Source: a virus. From it: a stretch of 21,662 nt of DNA. Made by a program: the position numbers and the translations under genes. Location of the stretch: IMG/VR virus record IMGVR_UViG_3300020437_000333, positions 1-21,662 of that record; one strand, given 5' to 3'. The notes under the pieces are model-generated. The model had not been told where the DNA came from and did not search any database. It worked only from the letters and a program-made list of their open reading frames with translations. Below, one piece after another: positions 15,621-21,662 of the stretch (position 1 is its first letter; every line of letters begins with the position of its first letter).

Positions 15621-15681
15621 CGAGAATGATTTAATCGTTGCAGGTCTTCTACTGATTTGTCTTATCATAGTAATCTTATAG
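15601..15681 (+). CDS. 26-aa single-span membrane peptide
   Basis: Read directly: ATG 15601, TAG 15679-15681. AGAGG six bases upstream makes translation likely. The peptide has a short charged start (MAPKRFDEND) and one hydrophobic helix of about 16 residues (LIVAGLLLICLIIVIL) with a single cysteine. It overlaps the previous gene by 20 nt and lies nine bases before the inner-spanin gene, so it may belong to the lysis group, for example as a holin-like or regulatory peptide; this is inference. It is too short for family assignment. Confidence 0.6.
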   Translation: MAPKRFDENDLIVAGLLLICLIIVIL

Positions 15682-15690
15682 GGAGAAAAT

Positions 15691-16074
15691 ATGAATCAAT
15701 TTACAATGGGCCTATTAGTGGTCTTGGGTTTACTTACATTCTATTTGTATACTCAGAATCAAACATTGACTGAGAATAACATAAAATTAGAGGCGGCCGT
15801 TGAAGAACAACAGAAGACAATGGCAGTCATGAAAGAACAATATGAGAAACAAGGTAAGTCTCTCATGAATATGACTCGAAGAAACGCAGAGATAGAGGCA
15901 GAGAAGGCAGAATACTTAGAAATATTTTCAAGACACAATTTAGATAATCTTGCATTAAAGAAACCTGGTCTGATAGAGAACAGAATGAACAATGCAAGTG
16001 AACTAGTAATGGAGGGCATAGAGGGTGACACTAAAGAATTATATAATCTTACCAATCCTGATACTAACGACTAG
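15691..16074 (+). CDS. Inner-membrane spanin-like protein (i-spanin, Rz-type)
   Basis: One N-terminal membrane helix (residues 6-20) followed by a long coiled coil (about 25-80) that would lie in the periplasm: the Rz/i-spanin layout. The periplasmic tail contains KPGLIENRMN (91-100), which I recall from spanin-like genes of T4-like cyanophages. With the outer-membrane lipoprotein encoded next, it should fuse inner and outer membranes in the last step of lysis. GGGAG five bases upstream supports the start. The next gene begins inside this one in another frame, a typical Rz/Rz1 overlap. Length (127 aa) is in the usual range. The assignment rests on topology and context. Confidence 0.75.
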   Translation: MNQFTMGLLVVLGLLTFYLYTQNQTLTENNIKLEAAVEEQQKTMAVMKEQYEKQGKSLMNMTRRNAEIEAEKAEYLEIFSRHNLDNLALKKPGLIENRMNNASELVMEGIEGDTKELYNLTNPDTND

Positions 16075-16567
16075 TTGTTCGTTATTACCAAACAAAAAAA
16101 TACAAATAGATTCTAGACCTATTCAGATTGATATCATGCAACCTGATTTGCCTAGACCAGTTCAACTCACTGCACCAAAATGGTATGTTGTATCAGAGGC
16201 GGTGATTACAAATCCATGTAGACCATCAATATCATTTGACCCTAAAAAATTCAATGACGATGGCACAGAGAAACTTAAAAGACCAAAGGCGTGTGATTTA
16301 TCTGAGAGAGATAATCCAGATTGGCCTGAGGGTTATACATATCTCGATAGGTTCTTAGATGAGATGAAAGAACAAAATGCAGGTGAAATACTGTTTGTTG
16401 CAACTTCTATTGGTGACTACAAAGTCATGGCAGAAGATATGCAAGAGTTAAAGAGATACATCAAACAACTAGGAGAAGTTGTAATATATTATAGAAATGT
16501 AACCATGCCTGACGGAAGTGATGGAGTCGGTGTGGCAGTGAAAAAGAATGAAACCAATTCAGACTAG
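16025..16567 (+). CDS. Outer-membrane lipoprotein, o-spanin-like (Rz1-type)
   Basis: Starts with GTG at 16025; GGAGG nine bases upstream, inside the i-spanin gene, fixes this start. The first 18 residues are a lipoprotein signal peptide ending LTTSC, with C18 as the lipidated residue; Thr at -3 is not the usual Leu/Val. A proline-rich stretch follows (RPIQIDIMQPDLPRPVQLTAPKW), as in o-spanins. The remaining 120 residues form a larger domain with helices (YLDRFLDEMKEQ, VMAEDMQELKRYIKQL), unusual for the short Rz1 but, as far as I recall, common in marine T4-like phages. The two genes overlap by 50 nt. The end overlaps the first tandem oxygenase gene by 20 nt. Confidence 0.75.
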   Translation: MTLKNYIILPILILTTSCSLLPNKKIQIDSRPIQIDIMQPDLPRPVQLTAPKWYVVSEAVITNPCRPSISFDPKKFNDDGTEKLKRPKACDLSERDNPDWPEGYTYLDRFLDEMKEQNAGEILFVATSIGDYKVMAEDMQELKRYIKQLGEVVIYYRNVTMPDGSDGVGVAVKKNETNSD

Positions 16568-17291
16568 TAAACAGAATAATACATATCAACCCGCCAGAGG
16601 AGAATATCTTCAAGTCTTCCCTACTACTATATTCGAGGGTCAAGTAAATCTAAATCACTTAGATGTAGCACATCATTGTAGACAAATAGTAGGTTCATTA
16701 CCAAAGGGCGACCCACTAACAGAATACACCACATACTTTCATCCTGATGCAAGAGAAGAGACACACCAACAACCTTGGTATAATGACTTTGCGAATCAGA
16801 TGAAAGATACCTATGTTGAGTTTTGTAGAAGTCAATATAATATAGATTTTACAAATGTCAGTAGACATGACATACATTTCTTTGCATGGGTCAATGTGTA
16901 TAATGAACCACATGAACATGAATGTCATAATCATGTGAAGTCTAGACTATCAGGCACTTACTATGTATCAACAGATGATTCATCAGAACCAATCAAGTTT
17001 TGGAATCCTAATATGTCTGCATTACATAGTCAGTCAGGTAATGATGATGTGATACGACCACAAGACTCAAAGTATGAGTTTACAGGTCAACAACATACAT
17101 CATTCAATTTTTACCCACAAGATGGCAACTTTTTATTGTGGCCATCGTATCTAATGCACTCAGTACCACAGGGTCACCCACGAGAAAATGAATCTTATGA
17201 ACGCATAAGTATTTCTTTTAACTTACAACACGCCGAAGATTTAGAATCATATCATCACGGTACACCATTTGACTACGGAGTTCTTACATGA
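16548..17291 (+). CDS. Putative 2OG-Fe(II) oxygenase, PF13759-like (tandem array 1)
   Basis: A 247-aa jelly-roll protein. ECHNHVKSRLSGTYYV gives the metal motif H127-N-H129 and the SGxYY strand typical of the 2OG-FeII_Oxy_5 type (PF13759). A WPSYLMHSVPQG segment holds the distal H204, and ERISISFNLQ ends the core. A His replaces the Asp of the usual HxD triad, which from memory is usual for this type, so chemistry and cofactor should be tested. The ATG lies 20 nt inside the o-spanin gene; no strong ribosome site is seen, so coupling is likely. It overlaps the next oxygenase by 4 nt. The substrate is unknown. Confidence 0.78.
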   Translation: MKPIQTSKQNNTYQPARGEYLQVFPTTIFEGQVNLNHLDVAHHCRQIVGSLPKGDPLTEYTTYFHPDAREETHQQPWYNDFANQMKDTYVEFCRSQYNIDFTNVSRHDIHFFAWVNVYNEPHEHECHNHVKSRLSGTYYVSTDDSSEPIKFWNPNMSALHSQSGNDDVIRPQDSKYEFTGQQHTSFNFYPQDGNFLLWPSYLMHSVPQGHPRENESYERISISFNLQHAEDLESYHHGTPFDYGVLT

Positions 17292-18004
17292 ATCACATAG
17301 ATGATATCGAAAGAGTAATAGACTTAGACCAACTATACAAAATGAGAGGGTCATTTGACAATCACAAGTTTGATGGTTTCTGTTTGACCATAGATGATTT
17401 CTATGAAAACGCCGAAGACCTATATCAACATCTAATCAACAGACAATACCCACTATGGAAATACAATTCAGAATCTAACACACGCAATGGTATAGATTAC
17501 TTTGACTGTAGAATCGTAGACAAGGTTGGTCATCCTACTAGACTATATGAGAACGACCAACAGAGACTACTAAATTTATGCAGACGATACTTTTGGAAAG
17601 GTGACTACAATTGGTCACGCCTATATGAGTTCAACTGTTTTAAGACGGCAGAAGTATTCTCTAAAGATATGCAACACTATCCTCATATCGATAGTGCATT
17701 GAATACGCCTGACCATCTATCAACACTCAATATGTTAGTTTACATGGACAAACAAGAAGATGGTGGCACTGCAATATATGATGGTGAATGGATTACTAAC
17801 GATGAGAATATGGCATTGTTATATCCTGTAGAAGAGAGATTTAATCTCAGACAGGTCATACCTGCAAAGTTTAATCGATGTGTTGTATTTCCTGGCAACT
17901 GTATGCATGGTGCATATATCAATGACTATCATAGATACTTAGAAAACTGGAGATTTACGCAGGTAACTTTCTATCATCCACAAGGGGGCCATAATGCCAA
18001 TTAA
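17288..18004 (+). CDS. Putative 2OG-Fe(II) oxygenase-like, DUF6445-like (tandem array 2)
   Basis: Start overlaps the preceding stop by 4 nt; GGAG lies seven bases upstream. The 238-aa product has H133-I-D135 in HYPHIDSALN, a dominant beta strand with a GGTAIY turn, the distal H207 in FPGNCMHGAYI, and R222 in the last strand as the probable 2-oxoglutarate ligand. The complete triad plus Arg suggests an active iron enzyme. The N-terminal 100 residues are a helical cap unlike the other three genes (YENAEDLYQHLIN, LYEFNCFKTAEVF), so this is not a simple copy of its neighbours. It resembles the DUF6445 group as I recall it. Substrate unknown; it could act on protein, nucleotide or small metabolites. 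Confidence 0.72.
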   Translation: MNHIDDIERVIDLDQLYKMRGSFDNHKFDGFCLTIDDFYENAEDLYQHLINRQYPLWKYNSESNTRNGIDYFDCRIVDKVGHPTRLYENDQQRLLNLCRRYFWKGDYNWSRLYEFNCFKTAEVFSKDMQHYPHIDSALNTPDHLSTLNMLVYMDKQEDGGTAIYDGEWITNDENMALLYPVEERFNLRQVIPAKFNRCVVFPGNCMHGAYINDYHRYLENWRFTQVTFYHPQGGHNAN

Positions 18005-18704
18005 AATAGGTGGGTTTGCACAATCAAAGATGGATGGTGCAGAAGACCCAAACATGGAAGAAGTTTTATCAGTTGACTCTATCAATGGCACAGACCAATC
18101 AGAAGTTGTTGTAGACAAATATTCAGGTGAAGAGTTTGAGATAGAACGCAACAGTGATTTCATTACAATATTACCACACATAATTACGCCAGAGGGTTGT
18201 GAACATATCATAGAACAATTTATCAATTTGCCATTCAGTGAGTGTGAATATGCAGACTCACAGGTCACACCACCAAAAGAGATAGAAGACAGAAACTTAT
18301 CATACAAATATGAGGCAGACCATAACAAAGACCATGCGACTATCGCCGATGGTTCAAAAGAATACAATGCAGTATTAGATGTTATGGGTCATTTGATACC
18401 AGACCATCCTGACTTTAGAAGAATCACATATATGCAGATTGTTCACTATAAAGAAGATTCATTCTTCCCTTTTCATAGAGATGTTGCAGAAGATACAGAC
18501 TTTGGCACATGCATCATGCAACTCAACGATGGTTATCAAGGTGGTCAACTCAATGTGCAAGGTAATCTAATCGCAAAAGATATAGGAACAATTACATTTT
18601 TTAACAATTCAACCAAGATGTGGCATGGTGTTGAACCAATATATGAAGGTCAACGATTTGTTCTACTCATATGGTTTGGGAGAGAAGAACATGGCGGACA
18701 ATAG
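17994..18704 (+). CDS. 2OG-Fe(II) oxygenase, prolyl-4-hydroxylase-like (tandem array 3)
   Basis: AGGGGG five bases upstream fixes the start, 11 nt inside the preceding gene. The 236-aa product carries H161-R-D163 in FPFHRDVAED, a GYQGGQLNV strand, the distal H211 in KMWHGVEPI and R221 in GQRFVLLIWFG, the complete set of iron and 2-oxoglutarate residues of the P4H-like (PF13640-type) fold. The first 55 residues are acidic and apparently disordered. Neighbour on both sides is another oxygenase. No membrane segment or signal peptide. Like other phage members it might hydroxylate a host or phage protein, or oxidise a metabolite; the sequence does not show which. Confidence 0.82.
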   Translation: MPIKIGGFAQSKMDGAEDPNMEEVLSVDSINGTDQSEVVVDKYSGEEFEIERNSDFITILPHIITPEGCEHIIEQFINLPFSECEYADSQVTPPKEIEDRNLSYKYEADHNKDHATIADGSKEYNAVLDVMGHLIPDHPDFRRITYMQIVHYKEDSFFPFHRDVAEDTDFGTCIMQLNDGYQGGQLNVQGNLIAKDIGTITFFNNSTKMWHGVEPIYEGQRFVLLIWFGREEHGGQ

Positions 18705-19323
18705 AGAACAAGTAAAAGATAGACCAGAATTGCCATGGGACGATTCATTCGGTGACCATATAAGAATACTAGACAATGTATTAGACCATGCAATATGTGA
18801 TGATTGTATCGATATGTTTGATGATTTAGAATACAGAGGTCTATGTCATACAAGAAAAGATTTAGGTATGCACTTTGGTCAAAGGTCAGATACCGCAATC
18901 TACTGGACAGAAATGGATGCGATGGTGAATCGCCCTATGCAAGAGATAGGTGATTGGATTCACAATGATGTCATAGAGTCATGGCAGATAAAATATCCTA
19001 TAATAGATTCAGGTGTATATGCAGGTTTGTATAATGCACAAATGAAAATGCAGAAGACTAGACCAAGTGAGGGGTATCACAATTGGCACTTCGAAGGTGG
19101 TCACACTGCATATGATAGAACGAGTATACTTGCATGGATGATATACCTGAATGATGTAGAAGATGGTGGTGAAACAGAGTTCTTATATCAAGGTGTAAGA
19201 GTTCCGCCAGTAAAGGGTCGACTGATAGTATGGCCTGCTGGGTTTACACATGTGCATAGAGGTAACCCACCATTGAAAGAGACTAAGTATGCAATCACTG
19301 GTTGGATAAATTATGTTATGTAA
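18691..19323 (+). CDS. Putative 2OG-Fe(II) oxygenase with HxE motif (tandem array 4)
   Basis: GGGAGAG six bases before ATG 18691 supports this start; the frame is open farther up, but there it lies inside the preceding gene. The 210-aa product has H133-F-E135 in NWHFEGGH, then SILAWMIYLNDVEDGGETEFLYQG, a common strand pair of phage and cyanobacterial 2OG oxygenases, and FTHVHRGNPP with H187/H189 as distal ligand candidates. The usual Asp of HxD is Glu here. HxE is accepted as a facial-triad variant in this fold, so activity is plausible. The gene ends the tandem array; a 45-nt gap with a promoter follows. Confidence 0.82.
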   Translation: MADNREQVKDRPELPWDDSFGDHIRILDNVLDHAICDDCIDMFDDLEYRGLCHTRKDLGMHFGQRSDTAIYWTEMDAMVNRPMQEIGDWIHNDVIESWQIKYPIIDSGVYAGLYNAQMKMQKTRPSEGYHNWHFEGGHTAYDRTSILAWMIYLNDVEDGGETEFLYQGVRVPPVKGRLIVWPAGFTHVHRGNPPLKETKYAITGWINYVM

Positions 19324-19332
19324 AAAAAGTGG

Positions 19333-19361
19333 TTGAAAGAATGACATACATATATTATAAT
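19333..19361 (+). promoter_or_regulatory. Sigma70-like promoter before the 112-aa gene
   Basis: TTGAAA (19333-19338) and TATAAT (19356-19361) with a 17-nt spacer lie in the 45-nt gap after the oxygenase array. One mismatch in the -35 box. Expected transcription start is about 19368, directly before ATG 19369. The -10 region lies within an AT-rich palindrome (TATAATTATA). Confidence 0.55.
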
Positions 19362-19368
19362 TATATAC

Positions 19369-19707
19369 ATGGGAACAATTAATTTAGTAGGCAGTTTACG
19401 ATATGATATGACTGGTCGAAAGAGAAAGACCAAATCATTGAGAACTAAATCAAAACGAACTATATATAATGAACTAATCGCAACTCAACAAAGACAATAT
19501 GATAAAGTGGTCAAAGAAGTTGCACAAGAATATCCTAGTTTTGTATCGAAGAACACAACTGGTGCGATTACACCAAAGAAAGAACCGATGCAATACACAG
19601 GTGAAAGAAAGTTATTAGGTATAGCGGCGATGCATAAATCAAACCTTGTACCTGTATTTGAAGACGATAAACAATACGCCAAAGATTTGGCACGAATGAG
19701 GAGATAG
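19369..19707 (+). CDS. Small basic phage protein (112 aa), unknown function
   Basis: No ribosome site; the promoter just upstream predicts a leaderless message. The N-terminal 35 residues are very basic (a patch with GRKRKTKSLRTKSKRT), the middle is helical (NELIATQQRQYDKVVKEVAQEY) and the rest polar, with a GERKLLGIAAMHKSNLVPVF stretch. Basic proteins of this sort occur at similar places in marine T4-like phages. Binding to nucleic acid is suggested by charge only. The end holds the ribosome site (GAGGAG) of the next gene. Confidence 0.6.
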   Translation: MGTINLVGSLRYDMTGRKRKTKSLRTKSKRTIYNELIATQQRQYDKVVKEVAQEYPSFVSKNTTGAITPKKEPMQYTGERKLLGIAAMHKSNLVPVFEDDKQYAKDLARMRR

Positions 19708-19710
19708 AAA

Positions 19711-20601
19711 ATGGCATTTAATTTTGCTACGGTTTGCATGAAAGATGACCCAACGACAACACCAGAAGATGTCGTCAATCTTAAAATGCATATGGATAAA
19801 CAAAGACTAATCATGCATGAGGGTATGCAGATAAGTAGATTTGTGGTGTTCAGTGATTATGATGAGTCAGATTTCGTTGATGCATCTGTATGGTCAGATG
19901 ACCCAAACAATCATTCACCTGCACGATTCATGGAAGTCAAACCCTTACCAGAGGGAACTCACCCTAGTTTTGCAGTGAGAAGTTTGTTCAAGAATAATCT
20001 ATTCAGTGAACATGATAAGACAATGTATTGTCACCCACGATGTATTCCTATGGAATTGACACATAGTATTCTATTCTCTACATTACCAGACAAGGGTAAT
20101 CCTAATCATACATCGTATGTGTTGGCAGAAGAAGATAGAAAGTCAATCATTGAGAACAATTGGGCGACACTCAATCTTGCATTTGACTGGACTAATACAG
20201 AAGACACTCAGTTTATGCCTTACTTCTTTCAATTCATCTACTCAGAACAACCTGCATTGACAGAGAAAATGTTTGATGATGAGATTATCGCCAAGTATGA
20301 TACATTCATGCATTTCGTAGAAGGCGAATACGATGAGTTCGTATTACCAATGTTACCTGCGACTGTAGGTAAATACTATTGTGGTGATAAAGAGATGAAC
20401 GATAGACTCATAGAAGAATACGAAGAGTCAAGAGAACTCATAGAATCAAACTGGAGAGGGACTGGTGGTGAACCAGATGCAAAATATATTGCATGGGACC
20501 ATGACTATCGTGGTATGACCAAACAAACATCAATAGTATATTTCGATGAAACTAAATGTAAGAAAGAGGAAGACTATTGGGCCAGACTTAGACTACTATG
20601 A
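19711..20601 (+). CDS. 296-aa soluble phage protein, unknown function
   Basis: GAGGAG seven bases before the ATG gives a confident start. The protein is acidic, with no membrane segment and several Cys (about residues 9, 109, 113, 226 and 282). It mixes strands (SRFVVFSDYDESDF, ARFMEVKPLP) and helices (a 225-250 stretch with NDRLIEEYEESRELIESNW). I recognise no family or catalytic motif. The stop overlaps a 33-aa membrane peptide by 4 nt. It follows a new promoter and not the oxygenase array directly, so a functional link with the oxygenases is uncertain. Confidence 0.75.
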   Translation: MAFNFATVCMKDDPTTTPEDVVNLKMHMDKQRLIMHEGMQISRFVVFSDYDESDFVDASVWSDDPNNHSPARFMEVKPLPEGTHPSFAVRSLFKNNLFSEHDKTMYCHPRCIPMELTHSILFSTLPDKGNPNHTSYVLAEEDRKSIIENNWATLNLAFDWTNTEDTQFMPYFFQFIYSEQPALTEKMFDDEIIAKYDTFMHFVEGEYDEFVLPMLPATVGKYYCGDKEMNDRLIEEYEESRELIESNWRGTGGEPDAKYIAWDHDYRGMTKQTSIVYFDETKCKKEEDYWARLRLL

Positions 20602-20699
20602 TGGAACCATTTGCAAATGTAGGAGAGTTGATAACATTTATATCACTCTTCTTCGTTGCAGTAGTAGTTATACCATACGCATTTAGTAAAATAAAATGA
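20598..20699 (+). CDS. 33-aa single-span membrane peptide
   Basis: Read directly: ATG 20598 (a second ATG follows at 20601), TGA 20697-20699. It fits exactly between two genes with an ATGA overlap at both ends, the same coupling used throughout the window, which makes it a real gene despite its size. One hydrophobic helix (about residues 11-29; LITFISLFFVAVVVIPYAF) is flanked by a polar start and a KIK end, so the C-terminus is probably cytoplasmic. Function unknown. Confidence 0.62.
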   Translation: MMEPFANVGELITFISLFFVAVVVIPYAFSKIK

Positions 20700-20890
20700 C
20701 AGAAACATTATCAGAATACAGAGGTCACGATAGACTAAAGAATAGAACATCTAATATTGTTCTCAGTGCATGGGGTTATGAAGTAGAACTCTATGAGGGT
20801 GATACACTTGTTGAGACACGCAAGGTGCATGACAAGTCTTTATCATATGCTGAGTCAGTTGCAGAGAATTGGACTTTAGGTGTTATCTAA
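20696..20890 (+). CDS. Conserved small phage protein (64 aa), unknown function
   Basis: Starts with a 4-nt overlap with the 33-aa peptide gene. The sequence (NIVLSAWGYEVELYEGDTLVETRKV, then LSYAESVAENWTLGVI) predicts a beta hairpin followed by a C-terminal helix; I recall small proteins of this kind, with the AENW motif, from T4-like cyanophages. No catalytic residue is evident. It is the last plus-strand gene seen, and its stop codon overlaps the stop of a minus-strand gene by 4 nt. Confidence 0.68.
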   Translation: MTETLSEYRGHDRLKNRTSNIVLSAWGYEVELYEGDTLVETRKVHDKSLSYAESVAENWTLGVI

Positions 20891-21662
20891 CCTAATTTAG
20901 TTTTACCGACTGCCGGTTTAGATTCATAATCCATCATGATATGTGAGGGGTATATGCCAGACTGTTTATTACGAATGTTGACCTTGAAGTCATAATACGC
21001 ATTACTGAACTCTATATCAACCCTTTTACCTTTACCACTCTTACCACCATAGTATGCAGTCATAGTTGCATTAGAGATATCGGCATACTTCTTATTTTCT
21101 GCATCACCAACAAACCAATAATATACACTGCCTTGTAATTCATGTACCATATGATAGTTGGCGCCGATTGCAGTTCGCATGAAGTTTTTAAGTTTACTCT
21201 TATCTGGTTTGACTTCGACTGTAGGGAACTTACGACCTGAACCATAATGATTGAATACACTACAGAACAACGCATTATCTAAACCAAACGCATCGAGTAA
21301 TGCAATTCCTGGTTTAAGTGTGACCATTCCCTTTTCCATATCTTGTTGAGTAAAGTAATCTTTTGATACACCTGCATTAATGAATGTGATTGTCTTAGTT
21401 GATTTCAATGATAGATATGATTCGTCCCTATTTCCATGAGTGACGGTGATGTCGGTGAGGAGTTCGCCATGCGACATCGCCCTATTTGGTGCAATATAAG
21501 GTGCACCTGATGACACCTTAATTGGTCTAGATGTATTTGCACCACCCATAAGTTCGGCAGATTTACAAGGACTTCCGACATGACTAGAGAGTAATTCAAT
21601 GAGGTGTTTACCTTCTTTTGCATATGTTCCTTTACAACATACACTAGAGAGACACTCATCAA
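20887..21662 (-). CDS. Unknown minus-strand phage gene (5' end beyond the window)
   Basis: The frame is open to the right edge: upstream of the ATG at 21549 another 37 codons continue without a stop (including SSVCCKGTYAKEGKH and SSHVGSPCKSAEL), so the true start is probably outside. At least 257 residues are visible. The protein is soluble, with Cys in the N-terminal part, a central PGIALLDAFGLDNALFCSVF helix, and a C-terminal beta-rich part (GSVYYWFVGDAENKK, VDIEFSNAYYDFKVNI). I recognise no family. It is the only clear minus-strand gene in the window and converges on the plus-strand genes. Composition resembles the rest, so there is no sign of recent transfer. Confidence 0.7.
   Translation of the reverse strand, partial: DECLSSVCCKGTYAKEGKHLIELLSSHVGSPCKSAELMGGANTSRPIKVSSGAPYIAPNRAMSHGELLTDITVTHGNRDESYLSLKSTKTITFINAGVSKDYFTQQDMEKGMVTLKPGIALLDAFGLDNALFCSVFNHYGSGRKFPTVEVKPDKSKLKNFMRTAIGANYHMVHELQGSVYYWFVGDAENKKYADISNATMTAYYGGKSGKGKRVDIEFSNAYYDFKVNIRNKQSGIYPSHIMMDYESKPAVGKTKLG

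Noticed and set aside
1-21662. tRNA genes, CRISPR arrays, insertion sequences, introns or homing endonucleases
   Set aside because: I saw no cloverleaf-like region, repeat array, transposase motif or HNH/GIY-YIG motif; the nrd genes are uninterrupted, and gaps between genes are too short.

Overview
The window looks like part of a lytic, T4-like (myovirus-type) phage genome from a marine, AT-rich host background. Evidence: a T4 gp61-type primase next to class Ia ribonucleotide reductase genes (nrdA, nrdB) and a glutaredoxin; small virion-like proteins of the kind seen in cyanophage and pelagiphage T4-like genomes; a T4-type capsid-targeting N-terminus; one NATAAATA late-promoter motif; and near-total coding density with repeated ATGA stop/start overlaps. 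No photosynthesis gene is present. A heterotrophic marine host (a SAR11-like bacterium, for example) is plausible, but this is inference.

Layout. (a) 1-4140: virion-type or head-associated genes: the end of an upstream gene, a 668-aa multi-domain protein, a 192-aa basic protein, a 183-aa protein with an Ig-like (SwmB-type) domain, an 87-aa beta-rich protein and a 143-aa protein with a capsid-targeting/protease-site N-terminus. A 12-bp hairpin closes this block. (b) 4201-7851: two conserved phage genes, a 604-aa protein with a complete PAP2 phosphatase signature, and a four-helix membrane protein. (c) 7886-15354: replication and nucleotide metabolism: primase, nrdA, a 2-oxoglutarate/Fe(II) (2OG) oxygenase, nrdB, a small membrane protein, a membrane-anchored cytochrome c, glutaredoxin, two small acidic genes, a mini HExxH metalloprotease-like protein and a HAD deoxyribonucleotidase-like protein. 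(d) 15363-16567: small genes and an overlapping inner/outer spanin pair for lysis. (e) 16548-19323: four different 2OG-Fe(II) oxygenase-like genes in tandem, overlapping one another. (f) 19369-20890: small conserved or unknown genes, including a 33-aa membrane peptide. (g) 20887-21662: a minus-strand gene of unknown function, cut by the window edge, which converges on the plus-strand genes with a 4-nt overlap.

How the parts work together. Primase, RNR, glutaredoxin and the HAD enzyme would supply and use dNTPs. The cytochrome c sits inside this operon and suggests an effect on the host respiratory chain. The five oxygenases need O2, Fe(II) and 2-oxoglutarate; their targets cannot be read from sequence. 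Three start codons lie exactly where transcription from a good sigma70-like promoter should begin, and a fourth has the same relation to the late-promoter motif, so some mRNAs may be leaderless. By eye I found no GATC anywhere in the window, which suggests strong avoidance of that site.
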